Below, one piece after another: positions 53,339 through 64,000 of a DNA stretch of 64,000 nt. This DNA comes from Choristoneura fumiferana (lineage: Eukaryota; Arthropoda; Insecta; Lepidoptera; Tortricidae). The position numbers were made by a program, and so were the translations under genes. The notes under the pieces were generated by a model. The model saw only the letters and a program-made list of their open reading frames with translations, ran no database searches and had not been told where the DNA came from. Positions within the stretch are counted from its first letter, which is position 1, and the number at the start of each line of letters is the position of its first letter. Location of the stretch: the NCBI RefSeq assembly GCF_025370935.1, contig NC_133500.1:12190949-12254948 (forward strand), read 5' to 3'.

Positions 53339-53877
53339 CACGGTCTTAGTAAGTAGTGAAATGCTGCCAGCATCTTTGGGTCCATGCCGCGGGGGGATCC
53401 TTTTTGAGTTTCTTTTTCTAGGTATAGTTTACTTATTAGTTTGTTTTACTTTTATTAATATTTTTAAATTAGTCTAATTTTAATTATTGCGTTACTAAAA
53501 ATCTATTTGAACCTACTATTTATAAATTCGTTGATATCGACTTCTAAGTCAAGGTCCCGTTTATGGTAATAGTTATTCTGATACTAAAATAATAGTCTTC
53601 CAAACTTGTAAAATCACACGTTTATTTCCAACAACCTTGTACGGTAAAAGATCTTTCCCTAAATTTGATAAGAGCTCGTGAATCCCCGCGAGCGACACAC
53701 TATCCCGGCAAATGCAAAAATCCCGCGGGACCGAGAACGGAATGAAGCTGACGCCGTGTCAGTAGTTTACGGCGAGCAGTGGGGTCCCCGAGCGATCTCG
53801 ACGTAGTACCAATAAGCCAACACTTATTCAGAAAACGGCGAACTTAGGGCCTTTGTACACTGTGTTTTCAGTTGACT

Positions 53878-54070
53878 ACAGAACCCTTATAGTTTCGCCA
53901 TGTCTGTCCGTCTGCCTGTCTGTCCGTCCGCGCCTAAGCTCAGAGACCGTTAGTACTAGAAAGCTGTAATTTGGCATGAATATACATATCAGTCACGCCG
54001 ACAAAGTGATAAAATAAAAAACTAAAAAAAATTTTTTTTAGGGTACTTCCATAGACGTAAAGTAGGGTGA
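53878..54070 (-). repeat. Lepidopteran 'GGAACCCTTATAGTTTCG' repeat
   Basis: CAGAACCCTTATAGTTTCGC, TGTCCGTCTGCCTGTCTGTC and GAAAGCTGTAATTTGGC match the inner part of 59576-59882 in reverse. Confidence 0.6.
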
Positions 54071-54574
54071 TTTTTTTATAATTATTTAATAACGTTCCGG
54101 CTAACGAAGTAAATACTAATAAACGTTAAAAGTGCTTAACTATTGAAAAGTATAACGTTAAAATTACCACTCATTTAGCATGCCAACTTATGCCATAACA
54201 TTATATTCATGAACATTAAGGCATAAAATTAACTACTAGACTAGACTATTTCGTTAGTTGCGGAGTAGTAGTTAAACCGATTATTATGTTTTATTATGCA
54301 GTTGGTTTTTATACTTTGCATTTCGGTTATATTACTTATGCGAAGTGATATTAGTGCAGTTATTGTTATGCAAATCATTACACACTCACAATAATTATAG
54401 AGCAGAATAGTGCAGCGACAGTTCTGCGACACACTAATCCACGCTGCTATTGACGTGTAGAGGTCTTGTAGACTAAGTTATAATGACGCGCAGCAGCGAA
54501 GATTGCGGCTGCACTGAGGTTAGCAGTTTAGGCATTTGTTCCACCACCGACGATGAGCGAGAAGCGAGTAAAGC

Positions 54575-54694
54575 TATAGTCATGTGGGGTAAACGTACGC
54601 AGCGGGTAAGTGTACGCGATCACATATATTTGAGACTGAAATGTATGGGATTGCGTACACTTGCCCACTGCATACGTTTACCCCACATGACTCT
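54575..54694. mobile_element. Palindromic MITE with 40-base arms
   Basis: Left TAGTCATGTGGGGTAAACGT and right ACGTTTACCCCACATGACTC-type arms pair over about 41 bases with a few mismatches. No second copy in the window. Confidence 0.75.
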
Positions 54695-54902
54695 ACACTA
54701 GATGCGAGTTGGCGAGCGGTGGAGGCTAGTGCGTAGTTCCGTTAGTTTTGTCGCTGATCTATGAGGGAGTATGTGAGTGTCACTGCAGAGTCTTTCAATG
54801 TATAGGTAGAGTCATTCACGATGACGCGTGCCGTGGTTCTTATTACAATGTCATTATGGCTAATTTTGAAAAAATCACGCGTCTTCGTGGATGGCACTAG
54901 GT

Positions 54903-55055
54903 ATAAGCTTTTTTGCTGTTTGAACTTTTGTTGACTGTACTTGCATTGTCATCTAAATTACATTTCCGTAGGTACCAAATTTCTAGTCGAGCCATTAACC
55001 ATTGAGGAGTTCTCTCAATTCCGCTAAAGATTAATTTGGCGTCTGTTGCATTCGT
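54903..55055 (+). repeat. Dispersed repeat, family H (copy 5)
   Basis: TGACTGTACTTGCATTGTCA, then ATTACATTTCCGTAGGTAC and GAGCCATTAACCATTGAGG. Only the first half of the family is present. Confidence 0.65.
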
Positions 55056-55179
55056 AACTTTTAGACCGGATCAGTTAAAACAGGATTTAAAAAACACATA
55101 TAACCTGTTTTAAAATAGTGTAATCGATTCTAAACAAACTACTAAAGTTTTCAGTTAATATTTCATCAATGCCGTGATT

Positions 55180-55255
55180 ACCTATTGTTCGTTTGTCGAG
55201 CGAGAAACTAGTCGATATCTAATCGTTTCGTCGCCGGCGTTCGGACAAGTGCCTA
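55180..55255. repeat. Family F MITE end
   Basis: CGAGCGAGAAACTAGTCGAT, ATCGTTTCGTCGCCGGCG and GGACAAGTGCC match, inverted, the left end of 28541-28937. Confidence 0.55.
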
Positions 55256-55269
55256 TAGTACAATAGCTC

Positions 55270-55400
55270 CGTCGTTAGCGCGATGCAGACGCCCGTGATT
55301 GCCCGCGACGTGACAGACGACGTGTTCGCGCGTGCCGGAGTGCCGCGCGCTCCATCAATCAGAACACCCCCCTCCCCTGGTGGGGGGAGTGCTAGTGTCG
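55270..55400. promoter_or_regulatory. GC-rich island
   Basis: A plus-strand ATG at 55283 opens a frame with mixed codon use (MQTPVIARDVTDDVFARAGV), but there is no convincing donor before the frame enters AT-rich DNA. Left as an uncharacterised island. Confidence 0.2.
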
Positions 55401-55499
55401 GTAATTACTGGCGGTTAGTCGATATATCGGCTTGCTCAGCTGCGGCGTGGGTTAATACCTTTATCATAACATAACCGACGATGTGATTGAGAAATTGAT

Positions 55500-55625
55500 A
55501 TCAACTCCGGCCTATCTGCCCACTATATTTTCCATACGGGGCCAGTGTGGATTGGGAACTTCACATATAACATTCAATTTGCTTCGCAGGCATGTGCAGG
55601 TTTTTTCACGAGAATTTCCCTAACC
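55500..55625 (-). repeat. Fragment of the 39976-type SINE (reverse)
   Basis: GGGCCAGTGTGGATTGGGAA and TTGCTTCGCAGGCATGTGCA correspond to the SINE body in reverse; both ends are missing. Confidence 0.6.
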
Positions 55626-55829
55626 GAAAACGTACTGAACCAATTAAATTACTTAGGCCACCATATAACCCAAAGTAGGTTAGTAATTTGAATTTGTTAG
55701 TAGCAATGCCTATTGGGGGTTTGGGAGACGAAAAATGTCACAGTGACAAGATTCTGTGGTGGCCTAGGAATCCAACTGGTTGATAGTACATACGTATAAC
55801 AAAGCCTGTAACACTTACGTTTACAATCT

Positions 55830-55995
55830 CCGCGCCAAGCGAAAACGCTGACAATACACATTCGGGCAAATGTGACGCGCGTTGCAGAGATTCAATTAGG
55901 CAATTAAACGTAACAGCGCCGTGCGAGATTAGACGACCGGCGCGCGTATAATTTGATTGTCGGCGTTAAAGCCTCATCAGCGGATTCGACAAAGG
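55830..55995. promoter_or_regulatory. GC/AT mosaic island, candidate enhancer
   Basis: AATTAGGCAATTAAACGTAA sits between CpG-rich blocks (GTGACGCGCGTTGCAG, GACGACCGGCGCGCG). No repeat partner, no frame. Confidence 0.3.
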
Positions 55996-56399
55996 TTACC
56001 TTAAAGATTTACATAATAGACCCCCCCCCTCCCGGCTTACGATCAGATTACTGCAACTAATACCTCACTCGTGACCTGCCATGTGGGGGGTAACAGCCTC
56101 CCACACGCGCGATTCACCAGCCACCCGCGACCTGAGTGTTATCCAAGTCGCATATTGTTCTTTAGGCTTGTGTAGTTACACCGCTAAGTACCTACTAGTG
56201 CCCGATACTATACAAAATGAATTATTTATATCTGAGGTCAGCAATCGAACTGAATCGCTCTGATAGAAGTACTCCTGACCAGGCGCCATCCGGAACAAAC
56301 TGAATGGTTAGGGTGAGATACCATAAGAAAATACAAAACGATGCAGTACGCGTCGTTTTATTTGTGATACTGATCGTGATATGCGTGTAAGATAATATT

Positions 56400-56640
56400 G
56401 ATAGTCTATCGCCGCCCGCGCGCGAGTGTAGGGAGGTTGTAACGCGGGGGCGGGGGTGAGACTCGCGCGCGGCGGGCGCCGCAGTATCGCGGCTAATCCG
56501 CACAATAAACAGAATCGGTCCGTCTTGCGTCTCTCTCGTACCCGCTTGACTGCTGCCTGCGTCCTTCTCACTCGCGACAATCGTAGCAGAGCACAGTTTT
56601 ATTGGCCGGCGCCCGCCGCCGGTACACAAATATGTCCAAT
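56400..56640. promoter_or_regulatory. CpG island with CCAAT and TATA-like words
   Basis: On the minus strand GGCCAATAAAACTGTGCTC is followed by a GC-rich stretch with a 135-codon open frame lacking motifs. It could be a promoter and leader on the minus strand. No splice-supported exon found. Confidence 0.3.
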
Positions 56641-57689
56641 ATCCGACAGTTATCTGAAACTGTCAGACAGCTTCAGTAACTCGAGATCTGATTGATTAAA
56701 TAAAGATACTATTTCGGATTTGCGACAGCGTACACCAGCTGGTATTGTTTCGTCGTGTTGTCAATAAAATTAGTATCGGGAGCGAGCAAAAGGTTTCGGG
56801 GTAACGAGACGCGTTGACGCACCCCCGACCAGAGATGAGTTATATTTCGCCTTTCAGAAGTTTCATAATGTCATTCTACTTATTCTTTAATAATATTAGT
56901 ATGAATGCTATGAAGATGCTTTGTTATAGTTAGCGGGACCATTACTTTAGTTTATCTCTTTAGCTTTATTAATTTCTTTGCAAGTGGTGAATAAAGAGGA
57001 GAAAATATCGCCGAGAGCAATAAATTCAAACGTACGGTTAGGTACAAACATTGCTCAACAATCTCACTGTCGAAATCGACTTAATCAACACTCACCCTGT
57101 TTAATATTGTTCAAACTAAAGTAGCATTGAAATAAGCAGGGTTGATTAATTCAACGATTTCAATACATTCGTCACATTCCTACCATTTTCTCCAATCGTC
57201 GACAAAGATAATACATCACCGCGCCGGCGCTCATACAAATGCAATTTATTTCAATGCCTTGTGATTATCTCTCAGTTCGGAATTACCGGGTAAATTGTAG
57301 GAATTTAAATAGGAGGGGGTGCGAAAGCAAGGGGGGTGGGGAGTTGCGGGGGGGGGGGTTTGGAGTCAAAGTTGGAACACGTCTGCGCTGTGTACACTTC
57401 AACGACTTAGACCGTGGAGCGAGCGAAGAAGTAATAATGAGTGATGAGATGAGTGATGGGATTTGACTTTCAATTTCTGAACTAGATTCCCGGATTTTGC
57501 TGGAAAATACCAGTATATTATAAATGTGAATGTTTGTGTGTATTCTGCCTTTTCACGCTAGTGTTCCGGTCGAACCATGTGGCCGTCATTGCAATAACAG
57601 CACTGGGTTTGGATGAGAACTGCTACTATCCATTAGCTAAATAATGTGCTCTACCACCCTAAAGTTCAATATAGTTTCACAATAATCAC

Positions 57690-57967
57690 ATTTGAGCCTA
57701 TATAGGTACATCCCACAGTAGGGCATAAGCCTCCTCTTAGAGTAAGAGGGCTTAAGTATTAGTTCCCACGCGGGTCCAATGTGGATTGCGAACTTAACAC
57801 ACTATTCGATTACTTCGCAGGTTTTCATCTATGACCGCATAGCTCGTAGTAAATTTCAAATGTAATATCGCACATGGATTTCGAAAATCTCAGGGATACG
57901 AGTCCAGATTTGAATCCACGATCCTCTGCTTGAAAGGCATACGTCAAATGATCAGCCACCACGGCTT
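57690..57967 (-). mobile_element. tRNA-derived SINE, reverse full-length copy, decayed
   Basis: It begins TATAGGTACATCCCACAGTA (the SINE 3' end reversed), passes TGGATTGCGAACTTAACACA and TAGTAAATTTCAAATGTAAT, and ends with the tRNA-like head reversed (GAATCCACGATCCTCTGCTT, CAGCCACCACGGCTTG). Confidence 0.75.
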
Positions 57968-58299
57968 GCAGATGTATTGCCTGTTGAGGAAGGTGGGTAA
58001 GATGAAGATCACGCTGTCATTTTAGATAATTCCAATTCGAATATCAGACGGAATGGTTCCCGCACGCATAAAGACCAGTCTAGGGGTTCAATTTAGCAAG
58101 AATTTGGTGAAGAAATATTTGGGAAAAATTAGAAAACAAAATTTTTACTTTGTGGTTTTATTTTAGCTTATAAATGACAGTTTTAGTTTTCTAAATGTGT
58201 TTTATGCTATTCACTATAAGTAAGTAAGTAACTAAAATGAAGGATGAATAGAATATTCTGTTTGCTTCACTTTTAGGTGGGAGTCCGAGTTTATATTTT

Positions 58300-58460
58300 T
58301 GGTTAAAAAGCGGCCGGAATATCGAGTTATTAGGTAGGCAACTTCAAGTTGAGTCGAGCGCAGCTGTCAACAGCCTAATTGCGAGCCTTGCCATAATCAA
58401 ACACCGCCAACAATACGCCGGCGACTGCTTTAATAACACCAATTACCGACTAATTCACCA
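58300..58460. promoter_or_regulatory. Non-repetitive island with AT-core motifs
   Basis: GAGCGCAGCTGTCAACAGCC and CACCAATTACCGACTAATTC. Contains a CAGCTG E-box. Candidate enhancer. Confidence 0.25.
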
Positions 58461-58474
58461 ACGATAATTCTTCG

Positions 58475-58549
58475 TAAATTACAAGTATTATTTGTAAATT
58501 ACAAGTATTATTTGTAAATTACAAGTATTACTTTTAAATTACAAGTATT
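58475..58549. repeat. 20-base tandem repeat, about four units
   Basis: TAAATTACAAGTATTATTTG repeats with a period of 20, followed by a G-rich stretch. Confidence 0.9.
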
Positions 58550-58639
58550 GGGGGGTTGGGGAGGGGGCTAACGAGCGACATTCAGGACGCTGTTAGGTCA
58601 ATTGGTGTATTAAAATGGACGTTTATGAAATAAAAAATG

Positions 58640-58740
58640 TATTCGCGCGTGAAGGGCCGCCGCAATTACTCGCCGTTTGAGGACAACTGGATCCAGAACG
58701 TTTATTCATCGGCGCTACGTTAATTTTAAAAAGGTTTATT
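58640..58740. promoter_or_regulatory. Non-repetitive island
   Basis: GCCGCCGCAATTACTCGCCG and GGCGCTACGTTAATTTTAAA next to AT-rich spacer. Function unknown. Confidence 0.2.
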
Positions 58741-59340
58741 TTTATATTAGTAGTGTATTTAAACCATGTTCGGGAAGCTTAGTACAAGAGTATGGAACAA
58801 TAAAAAGCTCACCATAAAGACCAAGATGCACCGCAGCGTGCAGCGGGATAAGGAGACCGTCTATACGTTATAAGATAATGAGTTTTCACCTCAATTTATA
58901 TCATTACAATTAAGGTGTAAGCTTTGTTTTGTATGGGATAATCCCTAAAACTATCATCAAATCCTCATCTATCATGCAAAAGAAGTCGTATAAACCTAGT
59001 GTGATGGTGAGTAAGTAATATTTGTATTTTCATCATTTACCCTCCTACCGCCCACAGTCCTTCATAAAGGACTTATCGGTAATTTGACATTGGACTCTCT
59101 TGTATTTGTGTGTCTTCTGTAGTGTATAAATGTCTTCATTCTTTCTTTCTATTTTTTCTCTGTCATCTTCATAAAACATAAAACTCTTCCTACTAGATTT
59201 TTAGGTGCATTTAGCCTTTAGTCTGTGATTATATCAAAGTGCTCTGTGTACCAAATTTCATCCAAAAACAGCCGTTTGAACGTGAAAGAATTTCAAACAC
59301 ACAAACTTTCGCATTTATAATATTAAGTAGGACGGAGACT
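58741..59340. other. AT-rich DNA with a repeat fragment
   Basis: 59240-59330 carries the 3' part of the 43558-type repeat (CCAAATTTCATCCAAAAACA, AACTTTCGCATTTATAATAT). Otherwise nothing. Confidence 0.4.
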
Positions 59341-59575
59341 GTTCAGTGCGAAGGTAATTGCCGCTCTCGCGTCCCCGAGACGCTGGTAATAGTGTGTGGC
59401 GCCGCGGTGCGCCCGCTCCGCTCCGCTCTGTATCTGGCGCCATGGATGCCATGGAGCTAATGGCGCCGCGGGAACACAAAGGCTGGTGCGCTGCTGCAGC
59501 CATCATTATCCGCGCCATAGACCTAAAATTAGAATTACCTACATAGAATTAAAATTGCCCTTATTTAAATACCAA

Positions 59576-59882
59576 AAATCAGCCAAGTGCGAGTCGGACT
59601 CGCGCACGAAGAGTTCCGTACGTCTATACAACAGTAGACATTAGCAAAAACGGCAAAAAAGTTTGTTTGTCCCCCGATTTTAATGAAAATTTGCACTTTA
59701 AAGTTGAATATATTTTTTTGGAAATTTTTATTGTACTATTTTGTCAGTTTACATATATATTCGTGCAAAATTACAGCTTTCTAACATTGATAGTCCCTGA
59801 GCAAAGCCGCGGACGGACAGACAGACATGTCGAAACTATAAGGGTTCCATTTTTGCAATTTTGGCTACGGAACCCTAAAAAA
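59576..59882 (+). repeat. Lepidopteran repeat, complete compact copy
   Basis: It starts CAGCCAAGTGCGAGTCGGAC and ends TTTTGGCTACGGAACCCTAA, about 305 bases. Fragments of this family occur at least seven more times in the window. A longer relative lies within 4160-5050. Confidence 0.7.
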
Positions 59883-60273
59883 GAGTTTACCAAAATAGTG
59901 TCTAGCCGTTCTGAAATAATGCGCACAATAAATACAAGCCCACCATTGAGTCACCACCACTCTTTATTCGGCACCATGTCATAGTAGGTAAGCAGTGGGT
60001 ACCTACTCGTACGGAAACTCAGGTATGTACATAGAAAAAGTTTTCCAAGATAGGTTTTATGCTGAGCCACAACCGCAATGACACATACCTTTGTGTTGTA
60101 TATTTGTACCTAATAATATTGTTTGTCTTGTGTTGTGTATAAATGTATTTTCTTTCTTTCTTTCAATAAACATGCGGCGTTTTCAGAGCGATCTCTACGG
60201 ACATTCAGCAACTGATGTTTATTTATTTAGAATGATTTAGTTAGACTCTGTCACCCCTCCCAGCTGTTCTCAG

Positions 60274-60476
60274 GATGATCCACCAGAGATATGCGAGTTC
60301 GCATTGCAAGAGAATGTTTTTTCGTGAACCAATAGAAACGCTTCGTTTACCTACTTATCTCTCGCCCGCGCAGCTGTTCCACTAGAGCTGCGCTGAGCGA
60401 GGATAGATAAAAGAAGCGTTTTTATGGTTATGACAAACATTCCTCGCAACACATCTCTGGTGGAAACGTAGCCTTA
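60274..60476. mobile_element. Foldback MITE, family B copy 4
   Basis: CCACCAGAGATATGCGAGTT on the left, CATCTCTGGTGGAAACGTAG on the right, and GTGAACCAATAGAAACGCTT inside. Confidence 0.75.
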
Positions 60477-60479
60477 AAC

Positions 60480-61284
60480 AGATATTGCCGACGATCAAGA
60501 GCTTACGGCGCGAGAAGCATTCCGTTAAGTGTTCGCACTCGCCCTTAAAATACTCTATTTTCGTCAGTTTCCACTAATAAATGACATGTTTTTTGCTCAA
60601 TGGGAAACGAATCGAATTGAAAAAAAAACATAAAGTGCTTGTTCAGTTTGTATCAAGTTGTATGCTTTGCAGACCTGTCATTGTGTAGCAGATAAGACAC
60701 ACTTCAAGAAATCAATAGGGTTTTCGATTTGGCAACGAGTGCAGTAGGTAGTTTTTAAAATACATTGAAAAAACCAGATAAGTTTTAGCTGAGGCTGGGA
60801 ATCGAAAAAAAAAGATACGGAAAAACTATTAAAAATTACGGTTTTCCATCGTGTTAGCGGAAAAGTTTATGTTTATTGTCATTGACATCTGAGTACGACT
60901 GCATGTTCTTACATAAAAAACGGCGCACAATAAGTATTGTTCACAGCGCAAATTTGTCAACCTTTCACTATAGTTTGTTTGCTGACATTCGTGACAGGGG
61001 TTGTATCAAAGTAATATTGATGATTGATGCGCCGCGTTTTGTTCTAAACAACCAGTCTAGTGCCGTAAGGTACATATATAATATGTCGATGTTTATTGTG
61101 CTCTCTACGTATAAGTACACACATTATAACCCTACATTTTTCATTTTAACATGACAATAAATCCACTCCTTATTGGTAATATCATTATTATGTCATTAAT
61201 TAAAAAATGCGCAAAAGAATTAGTTAACCTTTGACCATTTTGATAAATCAGTCTTTGGAAGGAGTATCCGACCCACTTAAGATA
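60480..61284. other. AT-rich DNA, nothing recognised
   Basis: A 92-codon plus-strand frame (60876-61154) has no motif, splice or codon support. Confidence 0.4.
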
Positions 61285-62815
61285 TCTTTATAAAACCTAT
61301 ACACAAAAGGACCGATTAGATTGTAATAATTACCGCCAATAGCTCTCTTGTCTACCTCTCAAAATAATTGAAACTGCGATGTCTTCACGTCTTTACTCCT
61401 TCCACCTGTAAAAATATAGCATTTTTCAGAAAGTCAAAATGGTTTTAGGAAAAAACGATCAACAACACTAGCAGTATATAAAATGTAAATAAAAATTGAA
61501 TATAATTAATCAAAAACAATATGCAGAGGTTAATGCTGGATATAGTAAGCATACGATAGGGTTTCCTACGATATTTTATGAGTAAACTTCATACATTGGA
61601 GTGAGAGGAATGGCACATGATTGGTTTGCATCCTATCTTAAAAACCGGATACAATACTCGAGGTTGAGCATTACAACTTTACGACTGGAATGATTACAAA
61701 AACAAGATCATTAAAGCAGAAATAAACAAATCAATACCACAGGAAGCGTTTGGGGGTTCTATTATTTAATATATAAATGAGCTACCTAATGTGATAGATT
61801 CGCCAAGCATCCTGGCGGACGAATATCTATAGTTTTTTCCATGCTCATCCAGCCTGACGGCGAATATAACTAGAATGCATCCTTAATAAGTCATTTCTGG
61901 TTAAGTGACATAACTTAGAACTAAACCTAAAGAAAACCAAATTATGCAATTCGACCCACCAAAAGCAACCATTAAAAATAGATTTTTTACAAAATAAACA
62001 TATTAGACACGGTAGACCATTTTCCATTATAGGCTTGAATATAGATACACATAAACTGGAAAAATACATACACAAATTGCTAGTAAATTGAATAGTTCTT
62101 ACGCGCTGTACGAATGAAAAGAACTACCGAAACTAAAACTGCAACCTCCCCTATTATGCGTACCACACGCTTGGCTGCGGATGATAGTTCTGGGGAACAG
62201 CACCAACTCTAACATCTTTTCATTACAGAAAAAATGTATGAGGATTCCGCAAATAAAAAGCACGAGTCAGCTGCCGACCATTTTAAAAATTTAGGAATAT
62301 TAACCTTACCCGGATTATATATTTAGAAATTGTACATGTTAACTCTACCTTAACTTTCTTCTCCTAGCTAAAGATCATTCACCGACCGCATAATTTACGA
62401 TATCAAAACCGATTAGCTTGCCAACCTCTACTTGAAAATATTCCATTCCGGGCCTATGCGATGTGCATCAAAATATATAATAAAAGTCCAGATTAATTAA
62501 AGCTAAAAGGTAAACATTTAAAACTGCACTTAACTAAATACCTTGTAGAAAACCCTACTACACTTTACAGGAATTTTAGAGGATAAGCACTAGCCAGCAC
62601 TATAAGAAAGTATGCAAAATAATAATATCTTGTGTTTTACTAAAATTGTTATGTTGACTATGTTTTTTAGCTAAGTTAAGTTTAAGGTACGAGCACATAT
62701 CCATATCTGCGCTCATAAGTTTAAGGTTATTTAAAATAGCATTATTGCAGTGCCCTTACAGGGTTTGATTCAGTATTTGTATTGTTTCAAAGCAAATAAA
62801 TGAGTTTTGAGTTTA
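61285..62815 (+). pseudogene. Jockey/CR1-type LINE reverse transcriptase remnant
   Basis: The plus strand preserves the order of the family: DRLDCNNYRPIALLST, QNGFRKKRSTTLAVY, AYDRVSYDIL, a decayed active-site area, HNLELNLKKTKLCN, then FLGLNIDTHKLEKY and, one frame over, NLGILTLPGLYI. Stops and frameshifts are frequent. The 3' end is a CAAATAAATGAGTTTTGAG tail near 62790. Different family from the broken LINE at 18365-21005. Confidence 0.8.
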
Positions 62816-63079
62816 AGTTAATATACTTAACTCATTCTAAAGCTAATCAAAAATATTCAGTAACTAGTTATTGCCTGAAATTTAATACAGTAATCGATTG
62901 ACACTTCCGGTGCCATCGCTTTCCTTGAGATCCCACTTTCCGAACGGAAACGATTATGCACACTACGTAAGTACCAAAATCTGAAAGTATTCCAAGTTTG
63001 GTCGTGGAATTTCGAGTTGTTAAATTAATAACGTCCCTTGTGCAGCGTGTCTCGATCCATCCCATTACCATATCCCATC

Positions 63080-63225
63080 ATTACAAACCGCAGCCTCCGC
63101 CCGCGGCCGCGCGAGTGCAAGTTCCCGTAGCGGCGTAAACTATCAGCCTTTCCTTCTCTACTCCGTCCGTGCAAGGAGGACAACGTATTATTCGATAGTG
63201 CGGGCCGGTCCCGACTAACTCCGTG
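63080..63225. promoter_or_regulatory. GC-rich island
   Basis: CCGCCCGCGGCCGCGCGAGT and GTGCGGGCCGGTCCCGACTA in AT-rich surroundings. No spliced frame. Confidence 0.2.
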
Positions 63226-63389
63226 CGATCTACTAGAGATGTGACAAGTGTATCGCTTTAAACAAAAGATAGTCATGCACCTTTGATATTATAATATCAC
63301 TCTTTTCTTTCATAGTTAATATTACATCATTATTCATTGTAATGTCGTACATAGTTATAAAAGGTTTCAGTATTATCGAATTCAGTTTC

Positions 63390-63665
63390 TAATATAAAGT
63401 TAAATGGTCAAACTATTGAATTTGTAAAATCAACAGTATTTATAGGAATAACGCTTGATTCTAACTAGAGTGGGGACCTCACGTCACAGCAATCGCGGGT
63501 AGATTCCGCTCTGCTGCTTTTGCAGTTTGGAAATACGCAGCTAACCGATGTGGCGAGGCACGGTTGGTATTTTGCTTACTTTAATAGCATTGTTCGTACT
63601 GCCTTATTTATGGGGATCTGCTGCAAGACATTGAGCAATTTATTCACAAAAGAGAGAAAATAAAG
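63390..63665 (+). pseudogene. LINE reverse transcriptase C-terminal remnant
   Basis: The plus strand reads LDSN, WGPHVTAIAGRFRSAAFAVW, ANRCGEARLVF, then YGDLLQDIEQFIHKREK with frame changes; this is the end of a Jockey/CR1-type protein. Inverse relative of 50480-50770. Confidence 0.7.
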
Positions 63666-64000
63666 CAATATATAATTGAAGACGCGTGAATCTTAAGATC
63701 TTTTTTAAGGAAACAGGTATCCACAGGTACAGGTAGGTGTTTTCTGTATCGCTTACTATGTCTGACGTACAATAAAGAGTATTGATTGTATTGTATCCTA
63801 ATCCGCGTCGTTTTATGTTTTTGAAATAAACATGTGTGTTAGGAAGAATATGTGATTTTCCCACTAACTGCGATAAGCTAAAGGCTACTAGAAACCAGGG
63901 AATCTTAAAGTCCATCTTACAGACTGGCTAAAACCAAAAAGTCGTTTCTGGGAAATTGCATTCGTTTTATAATGAATTTCAAAAAATATTACAAATGAAA

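Noticed and set aside
56222..56629. 135-codon minus-strand frame
   Set aside because: It spans a CpG island into AT-rich DNA with no motif or splice support; kept only as a possible promoter region.
58475..58549. CRISPR-like direct repeats
   Set aside because: The 20-base units are directly adjacent without unique spacers, and the genome is an animal one. Simple tandem repeat.
59358..59546. 62-codon plus-strand frame with repeated ATGs
   Set aside because: Short GC-rich patch without acceptor, donor or family match; the minus strand is equally open.

Overview
The window is nuclear DNA from an insect, almost certainly a moth or butterfly (Lepidoptera). Evidence: one exon matches the insect Shal (Kv4) potassium channel; exons have eukaryotic splice signals; the background is AT-rich; short CCTAA telomere-type tracts are present; and there is a dense mix of RTE, CR1/Jockey and R1/TRAS-like LINE fragments, tRNA-derived SINEs and foldback MITEs typical of lepidopteran genomes. 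Most of the 64 kb is not coding. There are two assembly gaps (12185-12284 and 23401-23931). I cannot name the species.

Layout. 1-5800 holds repeats and the start of a Shal intron. 5801-6915 (minus) is the large first coding exon of Shal, running from the start codon to the middle of the selectivity filter; the rest of the gene lies to the left of the window. 7045-28200 is mainly transposon remains: RTE and SINE fragments, an R1/TRAS-like fragment beside two LINE 3' ends that stop in CCTAA tracts (12285-14600), a broken CR1/Jockey-type element (18365-21005), GC-rich LINE-like DNA around the second gap, and minisatellites.

28208-32507 (minus) contains what I judge the most interesting item. 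It is a complete four-exon gene for a 76-residue secreted protein that I do not recognise. Signal-peptide exon, splice sites, reading phases, stop codon and poly(A) signal all agree, and the third codon positions are almost all G or C although the surroundings are AT-rich. The protein ends in Gly-Lys, compatible with a C-terminally amidated secreted peptide. All three introns carry transposon fragments.

33000-64000 has no confidently identified gene body. It alternates short GC-rich non-repetitive islands, possibly regulatory, with MITEs, SINEs and LINE remnants. A plausible signal-peptide exon (plus, 50116-50233) and two weaker exon candidates lie here, so a long gene may cross this region. 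Coordinates of degenerate repeats are approximate. Repeat families were recognised by eye within the window and by remembered features; no alignment or database search was run.
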